DNA of 64,000 nt from 54-19 sp038210655 (GTDB taxonomy: Bacteria; Chloroflexota; Chloroflexia; Chloroheliales; Chloroheliaceae). The first letter of the stretch is position 1, and each line of letters begins with the position of its first letter. Positions 25,629 through 33,892 of this stretch are shown here, piece by piece. The DNA is taken from contig JBBQWM010000024.1 in assembly GCA_038210655.1 (NCBI GenBank), positions 28,679-92,678 of the forward strand, written 5' to 3'. The notes beneath the pieces were generated by a model, which was not told where the DNA came from, made no database searches, and was given only the letters and a program-made list of their open reading frames with translations. The translations under genes and the position numbers were made by a program.

Positions 25629-26044
25629 ATTTTGCTCCTTAAGTAAGACCGACAATTCACAAGATTTGTACTCTACTGTCTAGTTGAGCAGCTAAATTAT
25701 TTAGGGCAAAGTTTTATTACGTAAAACCTCAATAAGTATAACATAGGAAACTATATCGATTAGGCTCAAAAGGTCAGTTAGGTGAACGAGATTTACTCGT
25801 CCGCCCGCCCGAAACCTTAACGGTCGAGCTAAGCGCGGCTGGTCCCTGAGTACTCGATACCGCCCGCAGAATTTCTTAGCTGACCGAAGTATATTTACAA
25901 CTACTCCCCGATTTGTTTAGTTCTGTTTGTTTTCAAGGGCTGACCTGAATTTGAGGGGTTAGCGGCACAGGCTATGCAATAAAAGTTCTACAGGAATTCA
26001 ATTACTTTGACAAATTTAATGCTTAAAATGGGGGAGATTAACAG
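25629..26044. other. Intergenic region between cld and DUF2231 gene
   Basis: 416 bp, no gene. An imperfect inverted repeat, GGTCAGTTAGG (25772) against CTTAGCTGACC (near 25885), bounds about 114 bp and could be another small element. The right end holds direct repeat 2. Confidence 0.5.
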
Positions 26045-26071
26045 ATGGAACCTGTAGTGGCGGGACACCCG
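26003..26071 (+). repeat. Direct repeat 2: intact leader and start of DUF2231 gene
   Basis: This is the native-looking copy of the sequence at 25004-25072, 999 bp downstream in the same orientation. It runs from TACTTTGACAAA through the ATG at 26045 to codon 9. Confidence 0.9.
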
Positions 26072-26950
26072 CTCCATCCGGCGCTTGTTACACTACCAGT
26101 CGGACTTTTTCCGGCCAGTTACGCGCTGGACATACTGGCAATGACCACTGGCAACGAAAAATTGGCTCAGGCCGCCTATTACAATATGGTAATTGGTTGT
26201 GTCGGGGCGCTTCCGGCGGCTCTGGCTGGCTTTTTAGACTACCGCCAGATGGATCAAAAAGACCCGGCTCAAAACACAGCTAAAACTCATGGCTGGCTAA
26301 ATGCCGGGCTGATCGGGCTTTACGGGCTGAACTTGTTGGTGCGCCGTAAGAACAAACGCAGCTTCCTGGGCTTTTTGCTCTCGACCATCGGCACCGCCGG
26401 ACTACTGGTGTCGGGCTATCTGGGTGGAGAACTGGCCTATGGGCGAGGCTGGCGAGTACGTGCCGCCGAGCGGTTCGAGTTGGAATGGCAAAAGCAGCAC
26501 AAAACTGGCCCCTTCGCCGAGGGCGATCACTCCAACAAAACCACCGAGGAAGAGTTCCCGCCCCAGGTTATCAAGGCTTTCCGCGAACTCAAAAGCGGAC
26601 AGGCGGTCTTTGATGAGATCAAAAATAGTGAGCCAGTCGATGAAAGCCAATCCCGCAACGGCCTAAACACTTTTAAGACCCAAAAGCAGTCTCGCGCTCA
26701 GTCGCCCGCTACCTCCGAAGAAAAGCCGGAAGCGGCGCAGGCGGCTAACGGGGCTGACCAAGAGGCCCGAATTCGAAAATCGGCTCCCGACAACAAGCCA
26801 AGCCAGGCCGAAGGCGAACGCGATATGGATGTCGCCCGTCAGTCCGGCCCGGTTGATCTGCCAAGTCAGGCTGAAGGCGACCGGGATACTATCGAAGCTG
26901 ACCTTAATAGCTTGCATCAGCCCAACCAGCGGCCCCAGGCTTTGGGCTAA
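26045..26950 (+). CDS. DUF2231 membrane protein with long disordered tail
   Basis: 301 residues. The first 140 form a four-helix membrane domain of the DUF2231 type, with the characteristic GHPLHPALVTLPVGLFPASYALD (split: GHPLHPALV, TLPVGLFP) and GYLGGELAYGRG. From about 150 the chain is charged and low in complexity, with repeated DxPSQAEGxRD segments (about 253 and 274). The His residues in HPLHP may bind a cofactor; the family has no established function. Its promoter and start were duplicated upstream of the cld cassette. The last codon overlaps the convergent dual-OB gene by four bases. Confidence 0.8.
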   Translation: MEPVVAGHPLHPALVTLPVGLFPASYALDILAMTTGNEKLAQAAYYNMVIGCVGALPAALAGFLDYRQMDQKDPAQNTAKTHGWLNAGLIGLYGLNLLVRRKNKRSFLGFLLSTIGTAGLLVSGYLGGELAYGRGWRVRAAERFELEWQKQHKTGPFAEGDHSNKTTEEEFPPQVIKAFRELKSGQAVFDEIKNSEPVDESQSRNGLNTFKTQKQSRAQSPATSEEKPEAAQAANGADQEARIRKSAPDNKPSQAEGERDMDVARQSGPVDLPSQAEGDRDTIEADLNSLHQPNQRPQALG

Positions 26951-27642
26951 TTCAGCCAGAGCGGTTGGTTTTCAAAGTGGAGATTATTGACTTGCAGCCA
27001 GTGGCGCGGGTTGTCTTTGGGCCATCCCCGAGTCAGCCCGACACTCAAAATGATTGGCGTACCGCTTTCGCACCAGGCGACAGCCTGCTCAAAAGCGGTA
27101 CGGTTAATCCTAGTTTGATCGGCTTCGTAAAATCGCAAATCGGTAATGGCGAGGCTCAAATCAAACTGACCATCGTTCAAGCTGATCCGAGGACGGTCAC
27201 GGTTGTCGATAAGGGCAGTCGAGAGGCGCGGCGGTTGAACCAGCCGTAAACAACCAAGTGAAGCTTGACCCGTCCCTAACTCTACGATTGCGCTTGTACC
27301 ATTTTGTTTTAATTGCGGACCGAAAATATTACCCAAAGTCGGTTGAGCCAGTCTATCAAGTATTTGCCAGAATTCTTTGGGTGTAACTTGAGGCTGGCGG
27401 CGGATTTTGCGTGGCTCAAACCGGACATCTTCGACTTCTGGTGGCTTCCCCACCGCCTGCACCCAACCCAAATCAAGCGAATGTCCCAGGCCAAAATAAC
27501 CGCCCTGATTAGCTAAATAAGCGGTAGTCAGGTTAGTGTTGAAAAGTACCGGCCGGATGTGGCGGTTGGTAGCCGGGTCTACCCCGGCCACGCAAATATG
27601 GGTTGCATCTATCCGAGTGAGATGGTTGACGATAATCTTCAT
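26947..27642 (-). CDS. Dual OB-domain-like protein, third gene of DUF488 trio
   Basis: 231 residues from ATG 27642 (AGGA seven bases upstream). A longer frame would overlap the preceding gene and adds no similarity. Beta-rich, with KIIVNHLTRI at the start and an ending ILSVGLTRGWP then HWLQVNNLHFENQPLW, which I associate with dual-OB proteins found next to DUF488 genes. OB folds usually bind nucleic acids or oligonucleotides. It follows two DUF488 genes on the same strand with a gap of 20 bp, so the three are probably co-transcribed. Biochemical function is unknown. Confidence 0.6.
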   Translation of the reverse strand: MKIIVNHLTRIDATHICVAGVDPATNRHIRPVLFNTNLTTAYLANQGGYFGLGHSLDLGWVQAVGKPPEVEDVRFEPRKIRRQPQVTPKEFWQILDRLAQPTLGNIFGPQLKQNGTSAIVELGTGQASLGCLRLVQPPRLSTALIDNRDRPRISLNDGQFDLSLAITDLRFYEADQTRINRTAFEQAVAWCESGTPIILSVGLTRGWPKDNPRHWLQVNNLHFENQPLWLN

Positions 27643-27662
27643 TGATTTGTCCTGGTGTAAGA

Positions 27663-28100
27663 CTAAAGATGCGTTATGTTGATCTGGCCCCAGTGCTGCT
27701 GTAAATATTCGGCGACCAACCGCCGGTGACAATGTTCGGCAGTCGCTTCGCTGCAAAGCATTGCGGTCGGCGTTTCAAACAAATGACGGTCGAGCTTTTC
27801 CTCAATTTTGCGCTCGGTCATCAAACCCAGAAAAGCTTTTTCGTAAGCCTGCCAGCTTCCCTTATTTTTCTTGTAATCGTCCAGCATTTCCTGGGTCGGC
27901 GTAAGGGCTAGTTCGTGCCGATAGTGCGCTCCACAAATTTCGTGCAGGAAATAGGCCAGGTCGTCCCGTTTGGTGAAACCGGCTAATTGGGAAGAGTTAT
28001 TGAGCCGAATATCGAGCAACTGCTTGATCCCGGCCTGTTTTAAGGTGTCAAAGAACTGGGAGGCGGTTTTTTTGGTGAAACCGACCGTATAGATTTCCAT
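27663..28100 (-). CDS. DUF488 domain protein (second copy)
   Basis: 145 residues. DUF488 pattern: IYTVGFTKKTASQFF at the N-terminus, LLDIRLNNSS, and the Cys/His box MLCSEATAEHCHRRLVAEYL near the C-terminus. Start ATG with GAGGAAG upstream. Its first 61 bases lie inside the end of the preceding DUF488 gene in another frame, an unusually long same-strand overlap suggesting translational coupling. It is shorter than, and clearly diverged from, its neighbour, so this is an old duplication or a recruited paralog. Confidence 0.85.
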   Translation of the reverse strand: MEIYTVGFTKKTASQFFDTLKQAGIKQLLDIRLNNSSQLAGFTKRDDLAYFLHEICGAHYRHELALTPTQEMLDDYKKNKGSWQAYEKAFLGLMTERKIEEKLDRHLFETPTAMLCSEATAEHCHRRLVAEYLQQHWGQINITHL

Positions 28101-28663
28101 GCCGTAACTTCCTCGTCGGCAAACAGGGCGAGTTGCCCGTTGTCGGCGGTCTGCTTTTGACCGAGCAAATCGGCCTCGTTTTGTACCGAACCATCCGCCC
28201 GGATATGCTGCACTTCAATTCCGCGTCCGGTCAGTACCCGGCTTATCAACAAATGACGGTGGCAGCCAAGTGGGTTTTCCTCGCTGCACATGATAGCGAC
28301 TCGGAATTTTTCCAACCCTTTTTCGAGCCGGGCCACCCCCTCCTCGAAAAAATCGGCTTCGGCAACCCTGGCATAAATAACCCGGTTCGTGGCATCATAA
28401 TATTCGGGGCCGTCGGGTCGTCCACCTAATTCTTTGCCCATAAAGAGATATTTCAGGCCGTGTTTGGTTATAGCCGTCTTGAGTTCGGCGGCACTAAAGT
28501 GAGGCGTATATTTGGAATAGGGCCGCGAACGCACATCGACCAGCACTTCGATCTGGTGAGTATCGAGCAGCCCTAAAAAAGTTTCGAGCGAATGGTTGGA
28601 GTGACCGATAGAATATACGGCAAGCGGTTTTGGGTCGCTATCTAGTTGGGCTTGAGTGTTCAT
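28040..28663 (-). CDS. DUF488 domain protein (first copy)
   Basis: 207 residues. VYSIGHSNHSLETFLGLL, VLVDVRSRPYSKYTPHF, KYLFMGKELGGRP and the box IMCSEENPLGCHRHLLISRVL are standard DUF488. The conserved Cys residues in CSE...CH(R/H) could be catalytic or metal binding. A C-terminal tail of about 45 residues after the domain overlaps the next gene. It is the first gene of a three-gene operon with a second DUF488 and a dual-OB-like protein. No experimental role is established for such pairs. Confidence 0.88.
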   Translation of the reverse strand: MNTQAQLDSDPKPLAVYSIGHSNHSLETFLGLLDTHQIEVLVDVRSRPYSKYTPHFSAAELKTAITKHGLKYLFMGKELGGRPDGPEYYDATNRVIYARVAEADFFEEGVARLEKGLEKFRVAIMCSEENPLGCHRHLLISRVLTGRGIEVQHIRADGSVQNEADLLGQKQTADNGQLALFADEEVTAWKSIRSVSPKKPPPSSLTP

Positions 28664-28689
28664 AGGTGGTCTTCAACCATTCAGCCGTT

Positions 28690-29223
28690 TTAATACTTGG
28701 CCCCTTTTCGCAGAGCGTCAATCGCATTGTAAGCACTTAGCAAGATCAGGATGGCCGAGGCTATCAGAGCGATAATCACGCCAAAACCGAGGCCATACCC
28801 ATCGCCCGGCGCTACATCTTGCACCAATACGATTATCAGAGTAAAGAGGCCGATCAAAGCTTGCCCGACCGCCAGCGAAATCGAGTCGCGGCTAAGTCCA
28901 ACAAAACCCATTACAACCGAGGCCAGGGCTGCCCCAAATACCAGCCAGCCGTTCCCACTACCCTCAATTCCCATTTCGCTATAATTGTTGGGGCCAGTCG
29001 CCCAGGGCAAAAAGCCGCTAATTGCCAGTACGACCCCGACTGCCAGCGCGGCCCATTCGAGTGGCGGAGCCTTAGAGGGTTCGGGCATCAAGGCTTGGAT
29101 CAAAGAAGGTTTGGCAGCCTGGGGCATCGCGGCGGCCCCACCCGGTGGTGGTGGCATAGCGGGTTGGCCCTGGGGCCGGGGTGGTTGACCCTGCGGCGGT
29201 TGTGGTCCTTGCGGTGTAGTCAT
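28690..29223 (-). CDS. Membrane protein with Pro-rich N-terminus
   Basis: 177 residues from ATG 29223 (GAGGAG seven bases upstream). Residues 1-45 are Pro/Gln/Gly rich (PQGPQPPQGQPPRPQGQP), then four hydrophobic helices (about 58-75, 92-112, 118-138, 145-165) with few charges. The gene sits between rhodanese and the DUF488 trio, on the same strand. I do not recognise a family beyond small bacterial membrane proteins with cytoplasmic Pro-rich tails. Confidence 0.7.
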   Translation of the reverse strand: MTTPQGPQPPQGQPPRPQGQPAMPPPPGGAAAMPQAAKPSLIQALMPEPSKAPPLEWAALAVGVVLAISGFLPWATGPNNYSEMGIEGSGNGWLVFGAALASVVMGFVGLSRDSISLAVGQALIGLFTLIIVLVQDVAPGDGYGLGFGVIIALIASAILILLSAYNAIDALRKGAKY

Positions 29224-29274
29224 TGTTTTACTCCTCATATGGGAAGCAACGCTTCCTCCCACAAGTAATCTTGG

Positions 29275-29622
29275 CTAATCTCTTTCGCGTACTACCGGCA
29301 AACCAGCGTAAACCCAGCCACCCATTCCGCTTGCCAGATTGTAAATCCGGCTATACCCGGCGATAGCGGCAATTTCGGAGGCTGCCGCACTACGCTGACC
29401 GACGGCGCATACAAATAGCACCGGCTCATCTTTGGCAAGTTCTAGTTCAGCCAGGCTCCGAGCAAAGCTATACAACCCGTCGATGGGAACCAAAATAGCC
29501 TCCTCGATATGACCGCTCTTATATTCGTAAGGCTGGCGGACATCGATCACCTTGAGTTCGCCACGCTCGATCAAGGGGGCGGCATCTTCGGCTTCTATCG
29601 AAATAAAAGGCTCTTGCTCCAT
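29275..29622 (-). CDS. Single-domain rhodanese
   Basis: 115 residues from ATG 29622. Rhodanese fold with VIDVRQPYEYKSGHIEEAILVP (split: VIDVRQPYEY, GHIEEAILVP) and the active-site loop CAVGQR, C72 carrying persulfide. GMGGW near the end is the family's closing motif. It is a sulfur carrier or transferase. Its position before a membrane-protein gene and after nth does not indicate a specific partner. Confidence 0.9.
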   Translation of the reverse strand: MEQEPFISIEAEDAAPLIERGELKVIDVRQPYEYKSGHIEEAILVPIDGLYSFARSLAELELAKDEPVLFVCAVGQRSAAASEIAAIAGYSRIYNLASGMGGWVYAGLPVVRERD

Positions 29623-29706
29623 CACTTTACCTGTCCTGGTCTTTGCAAAACCCAAAATTCTTTGCTACGCCAATATATTAGCATTTTGCGGCCTCTAAGA
29701 CAAGTT

Positions 29707-30372
29707 TTAACCCAACAAAAGGCGGGAAGGACAAACTTCGGCAAGCTGGCAAACTCCACAACGGGGCTTACGGGCCTCACAAGTCTGCCGCCCGTGCCAG
29801 ATCAGCCGATGCGACAGATTTGTCCATTCCTCACGGGGGGCCAGCACCATCAGATCGCGCTCAATCTTAACCGGGTCGGTATTGGAAGATAGGCCCAACC
29901 GCCCGACTAGCCGCGTAACGTGGGTATCAACGGCGATGCCCTCGTTGATACCGTAGGCGTTACCCAGCACTACGCTGGCCGTCTTGCGGGCTACACCGGG
30001 CAGTTTGAGCAATTCTGGCATAGTCGGAGGGACTTGCCCGCCGTACTGCTCGACAATCAGCCTGGACGCGCCTAGCAAGCTACGGGCCTTATTGTGATAG
30101 AAGCCAGTCTTATAGATCAGTTTTTCGAGTTCTTCCTGCTCGGCCTGGGCCATTGCGTAAGGGTCGGGGTAGCGGGCAAACAAAGCGGGGGTAATCTTGT
30201 TGACCTGCACATCGGTACATTGGGCCGACAAAATTGTAGCAATCAAAAGCTGAAAGGGGTTCTCAAAGTCCAGCCCGCAACGCGGTTCTGGATAGAGCGC
30301 CACCAGTCGGGGATAGACGCAGGCAAACTGCGCGGCAAAGTCGAGTGGGGTTATCTCTTCGGGGCTACCCAT
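29707..30372 (-). CDS. nth: Endonuclease III
   Basis: 221 residues from ATG 30372; upstream codons would overlap the preceding gene. Helix-hairpin-helix LPGVARKTA with catalytic K130, catalytic D149 in AVDTHVTR, and the 4Fe-4S ligands C198, C205, C208, C214 (Cx6Cx2Cx5C). It removes oxidised pyrimidines in base excision repair and cuts the abasic site. It starts five bases after the end of the CMD-like gene, so the two are likely co-expressed. Confidence 0.96.
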   Translation of the reverse strand: MGSPEEITPLDFAAQFACVYPRLVALYPEPRCGLDFENPFQLLIATILSAQCTDVQVNKITPALFARYPDPYAMAQAEQEELEKLIYKTGFYHNKARSLLGASRLIVEQYGGQVPPTMPELLKLPGVARKTASVVLGNAYGINEGIAVDTHVTRLVGRLGLSSNTDPVKIERDLMVLAPREEWTNLSHRLIWHGRQTCEARKPRCGVCQLAEVCPSRLLLG

Positions 30373-30377
30373 TGGGA

Positions 30378-30761
30378 TTAAACCTCGTACACTTCCCGCC
30401 AGATCGCAAAACCCTCCATAAAAGCGGGCAACCCTGCCGGAGGCAAGCACATCTCAATCACTTCCAGTACTTCTTTTTTGGTCGCCCCCAACCGCTTTGC
30501 GAGGGCGATATGGGTTCTGATATGGTCGGGCAAGCTTCGCACCGCCACCAAAATACCAATCAGGATTAGCTCTTTGGTCTTTTTGTCGGAAGTGGTATTG
30601 GGGTTCAGGTAGGCCGATTGCAAAAGCGAGTTAAAGCTTTTCAAAAAGCCAAAGTCTTCTTCCGCCAACACCTTATGCAGGTCGAGAATATAGCCGCGCT
30701 CGGCCTCCATCTGCTCCAAATAGGCCCGTCGTTCCTGGTTTAACGCTTCGTCTTCGCTCAT
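30378..30761 (-). CDS. Carboxymuconolactone decarboxylase/AhpD-like protein
   Basis: 127 residues, ATG 30761 with GAGG upstream. All-helical CMD fold: KTKELILIGILVAVRSLPDHIRTHI then AKRLGATKKEVLEVIEM. The CxxC redox pair of AhpD is absent, so a peroxidase-partner role is unlikely; only the distal His of the helix is kept. It is tightly linked to nth (5 bp). Function unassigned. Confidence 0.85.
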   Translation of the reverse strand: MSEDEALNQERRAYLEQMEAERGYILDLHKVLAEEDFGFLKSFNSLLQSAYLNPNTTSDKKTKELILIGILVAVRSLPDHIRTHIALAKRLGATKKEVLEVIEMCLPPAGLPAFMEGFAIWREVYEV

Positions 30762-30876
30762 CAAATCACCTCAGAGTTATAAGAAATGCAAAAGTCAGAA
30801 TGCAGAATATTAAATCTGCACCTACCATCGTAAATCGCGGCCTCGCCCCCCCTCTGGGGGTAAATCGTAAATCTAT

Positions 30877-32703
30877 CTACTTGACCTCAAACTGAACAAT
30901 CGCCCGACGGCGGGTCTCCTGCCCGACTATCGTGATGGTCCAAAGGCCAGGGGTCATATCTTTGGCAGTAAAATCGATAGAAATAACCCCTTGCTCGTTA
31001 GCCCGTTTGTTACCCAGATCGATAATTTTGCCATTACCCGGCCCACTCAGCCAGGCGGCAGTTCGCTCAATCTCCTTAAATTCGTCGGCCCGGAAGACAA
31101 ACGGTTGACCGAGCGATCCTTGTTCGGGCGTAACGGTCGCGAGGCGAAAGAGCGGATAACGAGCGACGGTATAATCGCCGAAGGTCTTAACCTCGCGGTA
31201 GTTGCGGCTAAAGAAATTTGTTGCACCCCCCGCCGAATCGAGATGAACCCAAACATGGGGCGCGTCGCCCTGCTCGTTTTGGGTCAGCCTGCCAAGCAGG
31301 TCGGGGTCGGCCTGGGGTTCAAAACCGTCCGGGTGATTGGTCAAGACCCGTAAGGCGTAATAAGCACGGGTGAAATCGGCGGCCTGGGGGCCATTAGAGA
31401 GCGGTAGATGTAAAAAAACCTTCTCATCCGGCTTCAAGTAACCCTCTTTCCAAAGGTCACCCAGCCAATTTGCGGTCTGCCGGGTCGCCCCATCTGGAAA
31501 ATCTACCGAGTGACCGAGGGTCGTAGTCGCCAGCGAAAGGGCCAGCAGCGCGTACAACCCGGCAGCACTCCACCGCCAGACCGGGCGCGACTGTTGCCAG
31601 ACCAGTTGGAACAGGTAAACGACGACCGGCAAAAGCAAAAGCAGATTCGAGACCGGGTAACGACGGCTACCGGGCGCAATATTGTTGTAGGGTAAGGTGG
31701 TCAGGATAAAAAGAGCAAATTCGCCCCAAATCAGCCCCAAATAAGGGCGGGCCGCCCGTACCGGTCGCCAGATAAGCCAGACCGACCCGACCAACGCCGG
31801 AAGACTCAGTTGATAGAGCAGTTCCCAAAAGATTTGGGGGTAGTAGAACAACCGACCCACCAGACCGACACTGTTATTTTGGGTTCCGTAAAGCTGGGCA
31901 TTGATCTCGCTGGTCTTTTTGGCAAAACCAAGTGGCGAATGTAAGGTCGGGTCGAGCCAACTCATAAGCATCCAGACAGCGATAAAAGCAAAAGCCGGGA
32001 GCAAGGCCAGTCCGGTTTGTAGCCAAGCCCATCGAGTGACTTCCTTGCGCCGTCGCCAGACCAAAAACAACACAATCAGGGCGTATAGGGCACTATAGAA
32101 CCAGGCTTCGTAGCGCACCATCGTGGCCCCCAAAAAGCCCAGACTTGCCAGAGGTAACCAAATCAGACGCGGACGATCTTCGGTCAGCCAGCGACAGAAA
32201 AAAACCACACCCAGGCTTAAAAAGAAGTGAGTCAGGCTTTCGCTCATCCCGCTCAGGCCAAACCAGATTTCCCACGGAAAGAGCGCCGCCAAGAGCGCCG
32301 TCGCGTAGCCATTAAGCCGCCCGAACAAAGTGCGTCCGATAAAGAAAAAATTAATAGTTGTGCCTATCGAACAGAGTAGATTGACCGCGCGGGGTAGCCG
32401 GAGCAGGTCAGGCCAAAAATTAAATAGCCAACCGTTGATCCAGAATTGCAAAGGCAACCAGGCATCCACTTCGAGCTTTTTTTGTCCGGTATGCAATTGC
32501 CAGGCAAAGACCGAGCGAGTAAAACCGTCCGCATCATATTCCAAATAGCCACTGCGCCAGAGCGTCAACGATAAGCCCAGCTTGAGCGCGATTATAGCCC
32601 CTAGAAAGGGAATAATGTAGAAAAGTTCGTTACGCCCTCCGCCCAGCAAAGCTCCCTGCTCGAATGGCTTTGGTTCGGTCGGCGAAACCGTTAGCACCTT
32701 CAA
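30877..32703 (-). CDS. GT39/ArnT-like membrane glycosyltransferase
   Basis: 608 residues, TTG start with GAGG upstream. About a dozen hydrophobic helices. After the first helix comes YLEYDADGFTR, holding the acidic pair expected in the first outer loop of polyprenyl-phosphate-dependent (GT-C) glycosyltransferases, then a loop DAWLPLQFWINGWL. The last 130 residues are a soluble beta-rich domain ending in ARRRAIVQFEVK-like strands. It probably transfers a sugar from a lipid carrier to a surface glycan or protein. It stands alone rather than in the polysaccharide cluster that begins 1.7 kb further on. Confidence 0.72.
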   Translation of the reverse strand: MKVLTVSPTEPKPFEQGALLGGGRNELFYIIPFLGAIIALKLGLSLTLWRSGYLEYDADGFTRSVFAWQLHTGQKKLEVDAWLPLQFWINGWLFNFWPDLLRLPRAVNLLCSIGTTINFFFIGRTLFGRLNGYATALLAALFPWEIWFGLSGMSESLTHFFLSLGVVFFCRWLTEDRPRLIWLPLASLGFLGATMVRYEAWFYSALYALIVLFLVWRRRKEVTRWAWLQTGLALLPAFAFIAVWMLMSWLDPTLHSPLGFAKKTSEINAQLYGTQNNSVGLVGRLFYYPQIFWELLYQLSLPALVGSVWLIWRPVRAARPYLGLIWGEFALFILTTLPYNNIAPGSRRYPVSNLLLLLPVVVYLFQLVWQQSRPVWRWSAAGLYALLALSLATTTLGHSVDFPDGATRQTANWLGDLWKEGYLKPDEKVFLHLPLSNGPQAADFTRAYYALRVLTNHPDGFEPQADPDLLGRLTQNEQGDAPHVWVHLDSAGGATNFFSRNYREVKTFGDYTVARYPLFRLATVTPEQGSLGQPFVFRADEFKEIERTAAWLSGPGNGKIIDLGNKRANEQGVISIDFTAKDMTPGLWTITIVGQETRRRAIVQFEVK

Positions 32704-32944
32704 AAACTACCACCTCAACCTCTTAAATTCAGCCTCAACTTCGGTGTAAGTATAACGCTCTATCACCTGGTTAAGTTGCGGCTTATCATATCACAAATAG
32801 GCTGGGGTGTCAGGCGCTCGAAAGAGACTAGAGATTAGAAATTAGATGTCAGATATTAGCAAAAACAGAATACGATTTGCACTTATCTTATCCTCAAGCT
32901 ATTTATAGGGTCGGGCCAACTACTTTATGATGGCCCTAAGCTTG

Positions 32945-33892
32945 TTAGACCAAAGGTTTGCCGGTATCGAGATAATAAGTATTGTCATATTTACTGGTGT
33001 GAAATTTGTTGACCTCGCGTAAGCGTTCCAAAATAACGATAAGTTCATTACTGGCTTCTGCCAGAATATCGACTTCTTCCAGACTAATTTCCCCCAAACG
33101 TTGTGATAGTTCTAGCAAGCTGCTCAAGGTCGTAAGTGGCTGGCTGGCATCGTGGAGCAACCGAGCGATAGTAGCTCGCATCGCCTGCTCCTGGTCAAGT
33201 TGTTTGGCTTTTAGGCGATAACGGCTGCTCTGCTCAAGAAACTGACCAATAAACAAAGTCAGATAGGCGGGTGTAGGGGACACTACCGGGAAAAGTTGGC
33301 GACCTTCGCGCACCTGGGCCAGGCGGTCTGGACGGTAACGGGCCAGCACTTCTTCCAACAAATCAAGACTTCGAGTAATCACGGCTGGCTCAAAAGTAAT
33401 GATAGTATCAAATAGGCGGTCGGCTTCGCGCTCAGTCGGTTCCAACCGATCTAACCCACACAACAACACACTAAAATCTTTGGTCAAGACGATTAAAAAC
33501 CACTCCTGACGCAAAGCATCATCTGGAGTTAGCCGAACCACCACCATATCTATCTCCTGCCCATCCTTTTCATTCTGGGCCTGGGTTACAGGCCCAGAAA
33601 AAACACATAGCGAATGGGTCAGCTCTGCCAGTTCACGATAGCGTTGAATTTCTTCTTGCCAGTATTTGCTCTGCTGAAAGCCGGTAAAAACCATTGCCGG
33701 TAAGCGGTTTTTTAACACGGTCGCTTCTAAAAAATGGCTTAATTCTACCAGCGAGGCTTTGGTCAAACATGCGAGTGGTAGATTAGGCCCGTATTCCTTT
33801 TGCAGTAATCTAAAAAGCGAGACTTGTAGAGGCTCTTCTGAAGATGGAGAATTCAACTCTGGTATGGAAGCATCATTATTATTGTCGCTCAT
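32945..33892 (-). CDS. DICT sensory domain protein with orphan HisKA-like helix pair
   Basis: 315 residues from ATG 33892. An N-terminal DICT domain (about 25-215, with TKASLVELSHFLEA and MVFTGFQQSKYW) is followed by a helical region. Residues around 240-300 contain ATIARLLHDASQPLTTLSSLLEL, an H-box like that of histidine kinases, but there is no ATP-binding domain after it. It may be a phosphotransfer or dimerisation protein working with a kinase in trans, or a sensor that regulates by protein contact. No partner gene is adjacent. Confidence 0.7.
   Translation of the reverse strand: MSDNNNDASIPELNSPSSEEPLQVSLFRLLQKEYGPNLPLACLTKASLVELSHFLEATVLKNRLPAMVFTGFQQSKYWQEEIQRYRELAELTHSLCVFSGPVTQAQNEKDGQEIDMVVVRLTPDDALRQEWFLIVLTKDFSVLLCGLDRLEPTEREADRLFDTIITFEPAVITRSLDLLEEVLARYRPDRLAQVREGRQLFPVVSPTPAYLTLFIGQFLEQSSRYRLKAKQLDQEQAMRATIARLLHDASQPLTTLSSLLELSQRLGEISLEEVDILAEASNELIVILERLREVNKFHTSKYDNTYYLDTGKPLV

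Noticed and set aside
25772..25885. Imperfect inverted repeat GGTCAGTTAGG/CTTAGCTGACC as a further mobile element
   Set aside because: Only 9 of 11 bases match, no flanking duplication is visible, and no second copy was seen.
30378..30761. AhpD peroxidase partner
   Set aside because: The CxxC pair needed for that role is missing.
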